DNA of 64,000 bases from Collinsella sp. Lineage in GTDB: Bacteria > Actinomycetota > Coriobacteriia > Coriobacteriales > Coriobacteriaceae. The notes below the pieces were generated by a model. That model did no database searches. It saw nothing but the letters and a program-made list of their open reading frames with translations, and was not told the DNA's origin. The DNA is taken from contig JAUMOL010000012.1 of NCBI GenBank assembly GCA_031295385.1, forward strand, positions 53,517-117,516, written 5' to 3'. Both the position numbers and the translations under genes were made by a program. Positions within the stretch are counted from its first letter, which is position 1, and every line of letters begins with the position of its first letter. Positions 48,780 to 56,637 of the stretch are shown piece by piece.

Positions 48780-49958
48780 ATGAACGTACTTGTTGTCAAC
48801 GCCGGCAGCTCAAGCCTTAAATATCAGCTCTTGGATACCGATACCCGCGAGGTTTTCGCCAAGGGCAATTGCGAGCGTATCGGATCGGACATGGGCATCT
48901 TTGGCCACTCCGAGAACGGTGGCGCCAAGCAGACCGAGGAGGTTCCTTTCCCCGATCACCGCTCTGCTATCGCTCGCGTGCTCGAGGAGCTCGAGAAGAC
49001 CGACTTTACGATTGATGGCATTGGACATCGTATCGTTCAGGGCGGCTGGCACTTCGATGATTCCGCAGTTGTCGACGACGAGGTCATGGCCAAGATTCTC
49101 GAGGTAGCCCCCTTGGCTCCTCTGCACAACTACGGCGAGGCCGCGGCGATTGAGTATTGTCGTGAGAAGTATCCGGAGCTGCCCAACGTCGCCGTCTTCG
49201 ACACCTCGTTCCACATGACCATGCCCGAGGTCGCCTACACCTACGCCCTGCCCAAGGACGTGTGCGACAAGTACCACGTGCGCAAGTACGGCGCCCACGG
49301 TACGAGCCACCGCTACGAGTGGATGATGGCCAAGGAAATCCTGGGCTCGTGTTGCCACCGTCTGCTTTCGTGCCATCTGGGCAACGGTGCTTCGCTTGCC
49401 GCCATCGAGGACGGTGTGTGCCGCGATACCACGATGGGCCTCACGCCGCTCGACGGCCTGATGATGGGCACCCGTTGTGGCTCCATTGACCCGGCCACCG
49501 TGTGCTACCTCCAGCGCGAGGGCGGTTACAGCTACCAGGAAGTCGACGACATGATGAACAAGCAGTCTGGTCTGCTCGCCATCTCGGGCATCTCCAACGA
49601 CGCCCGCGACATCCGCACGCGCGCTTCCGAGGGTGATGAGCGCTGCCTGCTCGCTTTCGATATGTTTGCCTATAAGGCCATGCAGCAGGCCGGCTCCATG
49701 ATCGCTTCTATGGCGGGCGTCGATACCATTACCTTTACCGCCGGCATCGGCGAGAACGACTGGTCGATCCGCAAGGCCTTCTGCGACTGCTTTGAGTGGC
49801 TGGGCGTGCGCATCGACAATAACAAGAACCGTGAGGCCGTGGGCAACGGCCCGCAGGTCATCAGTGCCGCCGGTTCCGCCGTCACGGTCATGGTCATCCC
49901 CACCGACGAGGAATACATGATCGCCCACGACGTCGAACGCTTGACCAAGAACAACTAA
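48780..49958 (+). CDS. ackA: Acetate kinase, second paralogue
   Basis: A 392-residue acetate kinase, clearly a diverged duplicate of the upstream gene: same length, same start MNVLVVNAGSS, same DVCDK and MMGTRCGSIDPATVCYLQREGGY blocks. It keeps GAHGTSHRYEW with the normal His and also has HRIVQGG. C-terminal part: FTAGIGENDWSIRKAF and PTDEEYMIAHDVERL. AAAGGAG precedes the ATG. The phosphotransacetylase gene converges from the right, so the acetate-forming pathway is encoded within 4 kb. Confidence 0.92.
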   Translation: MNVLVVNAGSSSLKYQLLDTDTREVFAKGNCERIGSDMGIFGHSENGGAKQTEEVPFPDHRSAIARVLEELEKTDFTIDGIGHRIVQGGWHFDDSAVVDDEVMAKILEVAPLAPLHNYGEAAAIEYCREKYPELPNVAVFDTSFHMTMPEVAYTYALPKDVCDKYHVRKYGAHGTSHRYEWMMAKEILGSCCHRLLSCHLGNGASLAAIEDGVCRDTTMGLTPLDGLMMGTRCGSIDPATVCYLQREGGYSYQEVDDMMNKQSGLLAISGISNDARDIRTRASEGDERCLLAFDMFAYKAMQQAGSMIASMAGVDTITFTAGIGENDWSIRKAFCDCFEWLGVRIDNNKNREAVGNGPQVISAAGSAVTVMVIPTDEEYMIAHDVERLTKNN

Positions 49959-49976
49959 CGCATTCGTTTGTAATTG

Positions 49977-50015
49977 AAAAAAGGCCTCCAGAGCAACAGC
50001 TCCGGAGGCCTTTTT
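49977..50015. terminator. Two-way terminator after the second ackA
   Basis: AAAAAGGCCTCC/GGAGGCCTTTTT with an inner GAGC/GCTC pairing across ACA; T-tracts on both strands. Confidence 0.9.
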
Positions 50016-50031
50016 ACTAGCAGGTGGACGG

Positions 50032-50204
50032 CGGAAACCCCATCCCATTTCGAGCGCAAATACTGGGACACGCTTTCCGGTTGAGGCACGTTGCGGAAAG
50101 TGCGACCCACAATAAAGCAAAATTCCGTCCCATAGTTTCCCAAACAGGCCCCAAGCGGAAGCCACATCCCACAATCCGCCTCCAAACTGGGATGTAGTTT
50201 CCGG
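50032..50204. repeat. Tandem array of three hairpins with 62-bp period
   Basis: Units start at 50032, 50094 and 50156, exactly 62 bp apart, each 47-49 bp long. Each begins CGGAA, carries CCCA, and ends with TGGGA or TCCCA followed by TTTCC, so the ends GGAAA../..TTTCC and the inner CCCA/TGGG pair. Spacers of 13 and 15 bp differ in sequence. It lies between ackA and pta. There are no Cas genes, and spacers are too short and too few for CRISPR. Confidence 0.7.
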
Positions 50205-50365
50205 CACAACAACCGCCGAAGCCCACCGGCCTTTCAATCTCCAAAGTGATCATCATCAGCAACGCCTGCGCTCCCAGCAACGGCACCCATCCATTCAGAT
50301 TTTCAGCTCCAGCTCGTAGCCAAGCCGCCGTCCACCCCGGATTCTCTGATTGCTACGTGGCGGCA
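50205..50365. other. Intergenic DNA without recognised features
   Basis: Between the 62-bp hairpin array and the family B element I see no credible gene, promoter or repeat in this stretch. Confidence 0.5.
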
Positions 50366-50492
50366 GGGACCCTACAGGGTAAAGCTCTGAAAATATTCCG
50401 CAGGACGCATGAAACCCCCGCCGCACGAAGTGCGCAGCGGGGGTTTCATGCATGTCCGAGGACGTTTTCAGAGCTTTACCCTGTAGGGTCCC
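50366..50492. repeat. Giant nested hairpin, family B, copy 1 (divergent)
   Basis: A perfect 28-bp outer stem begins GGGACCCTACAGGG and closes CCCTGTAGGGTCCC. Inside are ATTCCGCAGGACGC and GTCCGAGGACG, then an inner stem ATGAAACCCCCGC/GCGGGGGTTTCAT with a GCAC/GTGC tip. It starts 16 bp beyond the pta stop. The TTCCGCA and AGGAC loop parts are shared with the elements at 53969 and 54171. Confidence 0.7.
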
Positions 50493-50507
50493 GAGGGGAT
50501 ACGTACG

Positions 50508-51488
50508 CTACTCAGCCATCTGAGCCTGGACGGCGGTGATGGCCACGACACCCACGATGTCGTCGGCAGAGCAGCCGCGCGACAGGTCGTTGACCGGCTT
50601 GGCGATGCCCTGCAGGATGGGACCGTAAGCGTCGGCGCCGGCGAAGCGCTGGACCAGCTTGTAGCCGATGTTGCCGGCCTCGAGGTCGGGGAACACGAGC
50701 ACGTTGGCCTTGCCGGCGACGGAGGAGCCGGGAGCCTTGAGCTGGGCGACGGTGGGGACGATAGCGGCATCGAGCTGCAGGTCGCCGTCGATGGCGAGCT
50801 CGGGAGCCTTCTCCTTGCAGAACTTCACGGCCTCCTGGACCTTCTTGGCGACCTCGCCGCCGGCGGAGCCCATAGTGGAGTAGGAGAGCATGGCCACGTG
50901 CGGCTCAACGTTGCCCATGAAGGTGGACCAAGAGTGAGCGGAGGCGATGGCGATCTCGGAGAGCTCGTCGGAGGACGGGTTGATGTTGAGGCCGCAGTCG
51001 GCGAAGATCAGCGTGCCGTCGGTGCCGAACTGCGGGGTGTCGGTGCACATCACGAAGAAGGCCGAGACCAGCTTGGTACCCGGGGCGGTCTTGAGGATCT
51101 GCAGCGCGGGGCGCAAGGTGTCGGCGGTGGAGTGGCAGGCGCCGGAGACCAGGCCGTCGGCATCGCCCATCTTGACCATCATGGTGCCAAAGTAGGTGGC
51201 GTCCATTACCTGGGCGCGAGCCTGCTCGATGGTGACGCCCTTCTTGGCGCGGAGCTCGGCAAACTTCTGCGCGTACTCCTCGTGCTTCTCGGCATTACGC
51301 GGGTCGATGACGGTAGCGCCGGGAACGTTGATCTCGTCGGGGTTGCCCAGGATGACGATCTTTGCCAGGCCCTCCTCGATGATCTTGGTGGCCGCGACGA
51401 TGGTGCGCGGATCCTCGCCCTCGGGCAGGACGATCGTCTTAAGGTCGGCCTTGGCGGCAGACTTCATACGGTTTAGGAAATCGCTCAT
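50508..51488 (-). CDS. pta: Phosphate acetyltransferase
   Basis: A 326-residue enzyme converting acetyl-CoA and phosphate to acetyl phosphate, the substrate of the two acetate kinases encoded nearby. It is the short form lacking the N-terminal regulatory domain of E. coli Pta. Motifs: TIVLPEGEDPRTIVAA at the start, GLVSGACHSTADTLRPALQILKT, SYSTMGSAGG, and VLVFPDLEAGNIGYKLVQR. AAGGAG lies just before the ATG. The gene converges on ackA across a 549-bp repeat-rich gap. Confidence 0.93.
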   Translation of the reverse strand: MSDFLNRMKSAAKADLKTIVLPEGEDPRTIVAATKIIEEGLAKIVILGNPDEINVPGATVIDPRNAEKHEEYAQKFAELRAKKGVTIEQARAQVMDATYFGTMMVKMGDADGLVSGACHSTADTLRPALQILKTAPGTKLVSAFFVMCTDTPQFGTDGTLIFADCGLNINPSSDELSEIAIASAHSWSTFMGNVEPHVAMLSYSTMGSAGGEVAKKVQEAVKFCKEKAPELAIDGDLQLDAAIVPTVAQLKAPGSSVAGKANVLVFPDLEAGNIGYKLVQRFAGADAYGPILQGIAKPVNDLSRGCSADDIVGVVAITAVQAQMAE

Positions 51489-51542
51489 GTTACTCCTTAC
51501 AAGCGTTTCGCTAAGCTCCAGGCGCCCGGCTGTTCACGAATA

Positions 51543-51563
51543 AACCCGCTGCTAGCGGGTTTA
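51543..51563. terminator. Small hairpin between pta and glf
   Basis: AAACCCGCT-gct-AGCGGGTTT, a perfect 9-bp stem in the divergent region, about 55 bp upstream of the pta start; it may lie in the pta leader. Confidence 0.5.
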
Positions 51564-51615
51564 CCTTTCAATTATGTACGCCGCGGTGCTTGAGCTTTCC
51601 TTGTGTGGCAAGCTC

Positions 51616-51641
51616 ATTATAGGACGCATTAGCGCTATAAT
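51616..51641. promoter_or_regulatory. Overlapping divergent promoters of pta and glf
   Basis: TATAAT occurs on the plus strand at 51636-51641 (toward glf) and on the minus strand at 51621-51616 (toward pta), with GCGCTA symmetry between. RNA polymerase could not occupy both at once, so the two genes may compete. Confidence 0.5.
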
Positions 51642-51719
51642 CGCTCTGATAAATATGTCTCGAAGAATGTTCGAGAAAAGCCCAGCTAACGAGCCCGTGG
51701 CTTTTGACAAGGAGTATCG

Positions 51720-52922
51720 ATGCAGATTACCTCAGGCCTGCCTGAAGGCTTTAACGCCGGCGTATACGACATGATTGTCGTCGGTGCTGGATATGCCGGT
51801 GCCGTTTGCGCCCGTCGTCTCGCCGAGACTATCGGCTATCGCGTTGCCGTTCTGGAACGCCGTAGTCACATTGCGGGTAACGCCTACGACTGCGCTGATG
51901 AGGCCGGAATCCTGGTCCACGAGTATGGTCCGCACATCTACCATACCTTTAATGAGCGCGTCCACAATTTCCTGTCGCGCTTTACCAAGTGGACGGACTA
52001 CCAGCACAAGGTGCTCGCCAACATCAACGGCACCCTTATGCCTGTGCCCTTTAACCACGCGAGCCTCAAGCTTGCCTTTGGCGATGAGCGCGGCGAGGAG
52101 CTGTATCAGAAGCTCGTGGAGACCTTTGGCAAGGACGTCAAGGTGCCCATCATGGAGCTGCGCAAGAAGAACGACCCGGATCTTGCCGAGGTCGCCGATT
52201 ACGTCTACGAGAACGTCTTTTTGCATTACACCATGAAGCAGTGGGGTCAGACGCCCGACCAGATCGATCCCTCGATCACCGGCCGCGTTCCCGTCTTTGT
52301 GGGCGACGATGACCGCTACTTCCCGCAGGCTCCCTTCCAGGGCATGCCGCAGGACGGCTATACCGCGCTGTTCGAGCGCATGCTCGACCACGATCTGATT
52401 GATGTGTTCTGCGACGTGGACGCCCGCGACCTCTTCGAGATCGACGAGACCACCGTCAAGATCGACGGTAAGGTCTATGGCGGCGAGATCGTCTACACCG
52501 GTCCGCTTGACGAGCTGTTCAACCTCGACCTGGGCGCTCTGCCGTACCGTACGCTCGACATGAAGTTCGAGACGCTCGATATGGACCAGTTCCAGCCCGT
52601 GGGCACCGTCAACTACACCACGAGCGAGGATTACACGCGCATCACCGAGTTCAAGAACATGACTGGTCAGGTCCTGCCCGGCAAGACCACCATCATGAAG
52701 GAGTATTCCAAGGCCTATACGCCCGGCTCGGGCGAGACGCCCTATTACGCCATTCTGGAGCCCGAGAACCGCGAGCTCTATGAGCGCTATCTTGAGCGCG
52801 TCCAGAACCTGACGAACTTCCACCCGGTGGGTCGTCTGGCCGAGTATCGTTACTACGATATGGATGCCGTGACCAACTCTGCCCTCGATCTTTCGGATGA
52901 GATTATCGCTTGCCATGCATAA
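51720..52922 (+). CDS. glf: UDP-galactopyranose mutase
   Basis: A 400-residue FAD enzyme that interconverts UDP-galactopyranose and UDP-galactofuranose for surface polysaccharide. The dinucleotide-binding fold is DMIVVGAGYAGAVCARRLAE; other family parts are RRSHIAGNAYD, YGPHIYHTFNERVHNFLSRF, NVFLHYTMKQWGQTPDQID and PVGRLAEYRYYDMDA. The N-terminus extends about 15 residues beyond the usual start. AAGGAG precedes the ATG. A glycosyltransferase gene overlaps its end by 8 bp. Confidence 0.93.
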   Translation: MQITSGLPEGFNAGVYDMIVVGAGYAGAVCARRLAETIGYRVAVLERRSHIAGNAYDCADEAGILVHEYGPHIYHTFNERVHNFLSRFTKWTDYQHKVLANINGTLMPVPFNHASLKLAFGDERGEELYQKLVETFGKDVKVPIMELRKKNDPDLAEVADYVYENVFLHYTMKQWGQTPDQIDPSITGRVPVFVGDDDRYFPQAPFQGMPQDGYTALFERMLDHDLIDVFCDVDARDLFEIDETTVKIDGKVYGGEIVYTGPLDELFNLDLGALPYRTLDMKFETLDMDQFQPVGTVNYTTSEDYTRITEFKNMTGQVLPGKTTIMKEYSKAYTPGSGETPYYAILEPENRELYERYLERVQNLTNFHPVGRLAEYRYYDMDAVTNSALDLSDEIIACHA

Positions 52923-53946
52923 AGTCATATCATTCGGTATTCCCTCGTATAACGCCGCCAAGGACATGGACCATTGCATCACCTCCATTCTGGAGGGGAG
53001 CAATTACGCCACCGATGTCGAGATCATCATCGTCGATGACGGTTCCAAGGACGAGACGGCAGCCAAGGCCGACGAGTGGGAGACACGTTATCCCGGCATC
53101 ATCCGCGCGGTGCATCAGGAGAACGGCGGCCACGGCATTGCCGTCCTCTCGGGCTTGCGCGAGGCGCAGGGTACCTACTACAAGGTCGTCGACTCGGACG
53201 ACTGGCTCGATGGCGCAGCCCTGTCGACTATGCTTTCGATCCTGCGCGGTTTTGAGGAGCGCGACCAGCGCGTCGACCTCTTTATCTCGAACTATGTGTA
53301 CGAGAAGGTTTACGAGGGTACGCACACCGCTATTGGCTACAAGTTTGCCCTGCCGCGAAAAAAGATCTTTACCTGGGACCAGATTGGTCATTTCCGTCTG
53401 GACCAGAATCTGCTTATGCACAGCCTGTGCTATCGCACGGATGTGCTGCGCGCGTCCAATCTGCCTATGCCGCCGCACACGTTCTATGTAGACAACATCT
53501 ACGCCTACGTGCCGCTGCCGCGTTGTAAGACCATGCACTACGCCGATATCGACCTCTATCGCTACTTTATCGGCCGTGAGGGTCAAAGCGTCAACGAGGC
53601 CACGATGGTCAAGCGTCTGGACCAGCAGTTCCGCGTGACGCGCATCATGATGGAGTCGTTCCATCTGTACGGCGATGTCGAGTCATCGCGTCTGCGCTCG
53701 TACATGATGGGCTATTTCACCATGATGATGGCGATCTGCTCGGTGCTCACCAAGCTTTCCGAGGAAGATTGTGCCGATGAGCGCCTGAAGACGCTGTGGA
53801 ATGATTTGAAGGCCTATGACGAGCGTATGTATCGTCGTGCACGCTACGGTGTGGTCGGCTTCTTCACCAACCTGCGCGGTCGTGCCGGAGACAAAACCAC
53901 ACTCGGCCTATACCGTCTTGCCTCAAAGATCTTCAAATTCAACTAG
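52915..53946 (+). CDS. Family 2 glycosyltransferase
   Basis: A 343-residue GT-A-fold transferase. It starts KVISFGIPSYNAAKDMDHCI, followed by the UDP-sugar-binding IIIVDDGSKDETA and the metal-binding DSDDWLDG. The C-terminal half has a helical region and a basic end (ASKIFKFN); no membrane helix is clear. It overlaps glf by 8 bp, so it may use UDP-galactofuranose made by that enzyme or act in the same polysaccharide pathway. An ATG at 52897 is an alternative start. Confidence 0.85.
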   Translation: MHKVISFGIPSYNAAKDMDHCITSILEGSNYATDVEIIIVDDGSKDETAAKADEWETRYPGIIRAVHQENGGHGIAVLSGLREAQGTYYKVVDSDDWLDGAALSTMLSILRGFEERDQRVDLFISNYVYEKVYEGTHTAIGYKFALPRKKIFTWDQIGHFRLDQNLLMHSLCYRTDVLRASNLPMPPHTFYVDNIYAYVPLPRCKTMHYADIDLYRYFIGREGQSVNEATMVKRLDQQFRVTRIMMESFHLYGDVESSRLRSYMMGYFTMMMAICSVLTKLSEEDCADERLKTLWNDLKAYDERMYRRARYGVVGFFTNLRGRAGDKTTLGLYRLASKIFKFN

Positions 53947-54123
53947 CACAGAAGCGCTCGGGTAACGGGGACCCCTGGTCCTTAACTTGCTACTTCGAAC
54001 AGTCCTGCGCAAGACGGAGGCGCCACTGGCGCCTCCTTTGCGTGCGGAACTCGTATCAAGTTAAGGACCAGGGGTCCTCTGCTGTGTCTCGCTTTGTGTT
54101 AGCAAGCAGAATTTGAAGATCTT
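53926..54123. repeat. 15-bp inverted repeat enclosing a family B element
   Basis: AAGATCTTCAAATTC (53926-53940, the last codons of the glycosyltransferase) and GAATTTGAAGATCTT (54109-54123) are perfect inverted copies. They enclose the family B hairpin at 53969-54077 and could pair in the mRNA. Confidence 0.6.
53969..54077 (-). repeat. Giant nested hairpin, family B, copy 2
   Basis: A perfect 21-bp outer stem starts GGACCCCTGGTCC and closes with its complement. Read on the minus strand the interior is CGAGTTCCGCACG, an inner hairpin GGAGGCGCCagtGGCGCCTCC, then GCAGGACTGTTCG. The loop strands match copy 3 almost exactly although outer and inner stems differ. No ORF. Confidence 0.75.
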
Positions 54124-54170
54124 GGACGCGCGGTACACAGGGACCTGGGCTGAAAAGAATCTGATTGGTA

Positions 54171-54295
54171 GGTTGTCCGGTGGGTCTTGGTTATGTTTGT
54201 CGCGAGTTCCGCACGAGCCGAAGAGCACTTAATGTGCTCTTCGTGCGAGCCAGGACTGTAGAGCAGCAAACATAACCAAGACCCACTGGACAACC
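54171..54295 (+). repeat. Giant nested hairpin, family B, copy 3
   Basis: A 29-bp outer stem (one wobble) starts GGTTGTCCGGTGGG and closes CCCACTGGACAACC. Inside are GCGAGTTCCGCACG, an inner hairpin GAAGAGCACttaatGTGCTCTTC, and CCAGGACTGTAG. It faces copy 2 in the opposite orientation and ends 12 bp before the P1 peptidase stop. Confidence 0.75.
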
Positions 54296-54307
54296 GGACG
54301 AGCCAGT

Positions 54308-55309
54308 TTACTTTGCGGCGCCGGGGATGCCGTGGGAGGTTTTGGCGGTTTTGGCTCCGTTTACGATGGCGGTTTCCAGGGCCCTTACGGCGAGCATGCC
54401 CAGCAGGTCTAGGGGAACGGCGGCGCTAGACTGGGTGCCCAGTTTGCCGCTGGCGAGGGTGTAGATGGTGTCGCCGTCGTTGGTGGTGTGCGTGGGGCGA
54501 ATGGCGTGGGCGTAGGCGTCTGCGGCCATCTGAGAGACCTTGGTGGCCTGGGCCTTAGTGAGCTCCGCGTTGGTGACGATGCAGCTGATGGTGGTGTTGG
54601 TGCGGTCGAGCGGCATCTGCATAGATCCGGCGGCGGCAAGAGCGGTGAGCTCCATGTCGACGATCTGGTCGCTATCGGCCGCGGCGCGCATGCCGGCGAC
54701 CCATTCGCCGGTGAAGGGGTCGATGACGTTGCCGCAGGCGTTGACCGAGACCACAGCGCCCACCTTGACGGGGCCGAGTGCCACGGCGGCAGCTCCGAGG
54801 CCGGCCTTCATGCAGGTTGCAGGCCCCATGAGCTTGCCTACCGTGGCGCCAGTGCCGGCGCCCACGTTGCCCTGCTCGAGCGTGGCGGGGGTGTGGTCGA
54901 GCGCCTCGCGCACGGCGGCGATGCCGGCTTCGATGTCGGGGCGCACGGTGGGGTCGCCAAAGGCAAGGTCGAAGATGCAGCTGGAGCACACGATGGGCAC
55001 CTGCGTGGGACCTACGGGCAGACCGATGCCGCGGCTCTCGAGTTCGCGGGCCACGCCGCTTGCGGCTTCGAGGCCAAAGGCCGATCCGCCCGAAAGGCAG
55101 ACGGCGTGGACCTTATCGACGGTGTTCTCGGGACGCAGCAGGTCAGTCTCGCGCGAAGCGGGAGCGCCACCGCGTACGTCAACGCCGCCGGTGGCACCCT
55201 CGGGCGCCACGATTACGGTGCAGCCGGTGCCAGCCTCCTCGTCCGTATAGTTGCCAAAGCAAAAGCCATCGACATTGCAAACATCGATGGCTTCGAGCAG
55301 TGTGTCCAT
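54308..55309 (-). CDS. P1-family peptidase (DmpA-type Ntn hydrolase)
   Basis: A 333-residue protein of the P1/DmpA aminopeptidase family, which self-cleaves before a catalytic Ser or Thr. Visible blocks: GFCFGNYTDEEAGTGCTVIVAPEGATGGVDVRGGAPASRETDLL, VHAVCLSGGSAFGLEAASGV, GNVGAGTGATVGKL, and DRTNTTISCIVTNAELTKAQATKVSQMAADAYAHAIRPTHTTNDGDTIYTLA near the cleavage region. It has no signal peptide. It converges on the glycosyltransferase gene, with two giant hairpins between the two stops. Confidence 0.87.
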   Translation of the reverse strand: MDTLLEAIDVCNVDGFCFGNYTDEEAGTGCTVIVAPEGATGGVDVRGGAPASRETDLLRPENTVDKVHAVCLSGGSAFGLEAASGVARELESRGIGLPVGPTQVPIVCSSCIFDLAFGDPTVRPDIEAGIAAVREALDHTPATLEQGNVGAGTGATVGKLMGPATCMKAGLGAAAVALGPVKVGAVVSVNACGNVIDPFTGEWVAGMRAAADSDQIVDMELTALAAAGSMQMPLDRTNTTISCIVTNAELTKAQATKVSQMAADAYAHAIRPTHTTNDGDTIYTLASGKLGTQSSAAVPLDLLGMLAVRALETAIVNGAKTAKTSHGIPGAAK

Positions 55310-55409
55310 ATTTTCTCCTATCGGTTTTCCGCCGGGCCTTATGCCCGGTCGGGATCCGTACGGTACGGCAAAATTGTAGGCGCTGGGGGATGCCCACCGC
55401 CAGATGCAA

Positions 55410-55991
55410 TTACGAGAGTTTTTGAATCGCGCGTGCTACGCGAGCGATGGGCAAGCCCACCACGTTATAGAAGTCACCCGAAATATCGTGCACGAGCATG
55501 CGGCCGCCTGTGCCCTGGATGCCGTAGGCTCCGGCCTTGTCCATGGGCTCGCCGGAGGCAACATAGCGCTCGATCTGCTCTTCGGTAAGCTCATAGAACG
55601 TCACGTCGGTCACATCGACAAACGACAGGCTCTCGGCGGCATGCGGAGCTGTAGCGTCGCCGGCTTTAACGATGCAGACGCCGGTTGCCACCTGGTGCGT
55701 GCGGCCCGAAAGCTCGCGGAGCATGGTGCACGCCTCGTCCTCGTTTGCCGGCTTGCCCAAAATTTGGCCGTCAAAGGTGACAATAGTATCGGCCGCGACG
55801 GTCAGTTCGTTGGGCTCGGCATGCTCGGCGGCGACGGCAGCGGCTTTGGCACGCGCCAAGCGCTCGACGAGCGTAAGCGGAGCTTCGCCATCAAAAGGCG
55901 TTTCATCGATGTCTGCGGGAATTACGCGAATGTTATAGCCCGCCTCGCGCATCAGCTCTATGCGGCGCGGCGATTGCGAAGCCAAGATCAT
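55410..55991 (-). CDS. maf: Maf-family nucleotide pyrophosphatase
   Basis: A 193-residue Maf protein; relatives hydrolyse dTTP, UTP or modified nucleotides and influence septum formation. It opens ILASQSPRRIELMREAGY, with VAADTIVTFDGQILGKP and the C-terminal GAYGIQGTGGRMLVHDISGDFYNVVGLP. Its ATG overlaps the DJ-1 gene stop by 4 bases (ATGA), so the two are translationally coupled. Confidence 0.92.
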   Translation of the reverse strand: MILASQSPRRIELMREAGYNIRVIPADIDETPFDGEAPLTLVERLARAKAAAVAAEHAEPNELTVAADTIVTFDGQILGKPANEDEACTMLRELSGRTHQVATGVCIVKAGDATAPHAAESLSFVDVTDVTFYELTEEQIERYVASGEPMDKAGAYGIQGTGGRMLVHDISGDFYNVVGLPIARVARAIQKLS

Positions 55992-56530
55992 AGTTGGATG
56001 CCCTCGGCGACCTTCTCGACGGCCTTTTCGCCGGCGAGCGTGCGCAACAGCTCCAAGGCAAAGGGGAGTGACTGTGCCATGCCACTGGCAGTGATGATAT
56101 TGCCGTCTTGCGTGACTTTCTCGCCGGTATAGGTGCCCTCGGGGAAGCTCTTCTCAAAGCCGGGGAAGCACGTGGCGCGGCGTCCCTCGAGTAGACCAAG
56201 CTCGCCCAGGATAAACGGGGCGGCGCAGATGGCGGCAACGTGCTTGGTCGCGGCGAAATCGCAGACTACGTCGCAGACGCGCTGGTCGGCGCGCAGGTTG
56301 GTGGCACCGGGCAGGCCGCCGGGCAGCACGACGCAGTCGTACTCGTCAAAGTCGATCTCGTCAAAGAGCGCATCGCAGGTCACGGGAATCTGCAGCGAGC
56401 TTACGACCTCACGCGTGGGCATGATCGAGACGAGCGTGGCGCGCACGCCGCCGCGACGCATGACGTCGACCATGGTCAGGCATTCAATCGTTTCAAAGCC
56501 ATCGGCGGCGAGAACGGCAACGCTGGGCAT
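55988..56530 (-). CDS. DJ-1/PfpI-family protein (YajL/ThiJ-like)
   Basis: A 180-residue flavodoxin-like protein. The nucleophile-elbow Cys is in HVAAICAAPFILGE, and FDEYDCVVLPGGLPGATNLR carries the conserved Gly-rich loop; the acidic partner is early, near DGFETIECLT. Relatives act as glyoxalases, chaperones or deglycases. The start at 56530 follows AAAGGAA; 32 extra upstream codons were dropped. It is followed by maf with a 4-base overlap. Confidence 0.85.
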   Translation of the reverse strand: MPSVAVLAADGFETIECLTMVDVMRRGGVRATLVSIMPTREVVSSLQIPVTCDALFDEIDFDEYDCVVLPGGLPGATNLRADQRVCDVVCDFAATKHVAAICAAPFILGELGLLEGRRATCFPGFEKSFPEGTYTGEKVTQDGNIITASGMAQSLPFALELLRTLAGEKAVEKVAEGIQL

Positions 56531-56637
56531 GAGAGTTCCTTTCGTAAGGCGGCATACAATTAGCCGTCTTATACCCCGAAGACCTCCGCTTGCCACGCTC
56601 GATTTCCTAATGATTTTTCTGAGCAATGATTAAGTGG

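Noticed and set aside
50032..50204. Possible CRISPR array
   Set aside because: Only three units, repeat units of 47-49 bp are themselves hairpins with imperfect identity, spacers are 13-15 bp, and no Cas gene is present.
48810..50237. A 475-codon minus-strand frame opposite the second ackA
   Set aside because: Shadow frame; it also runs through a terminator and the hairpin array.
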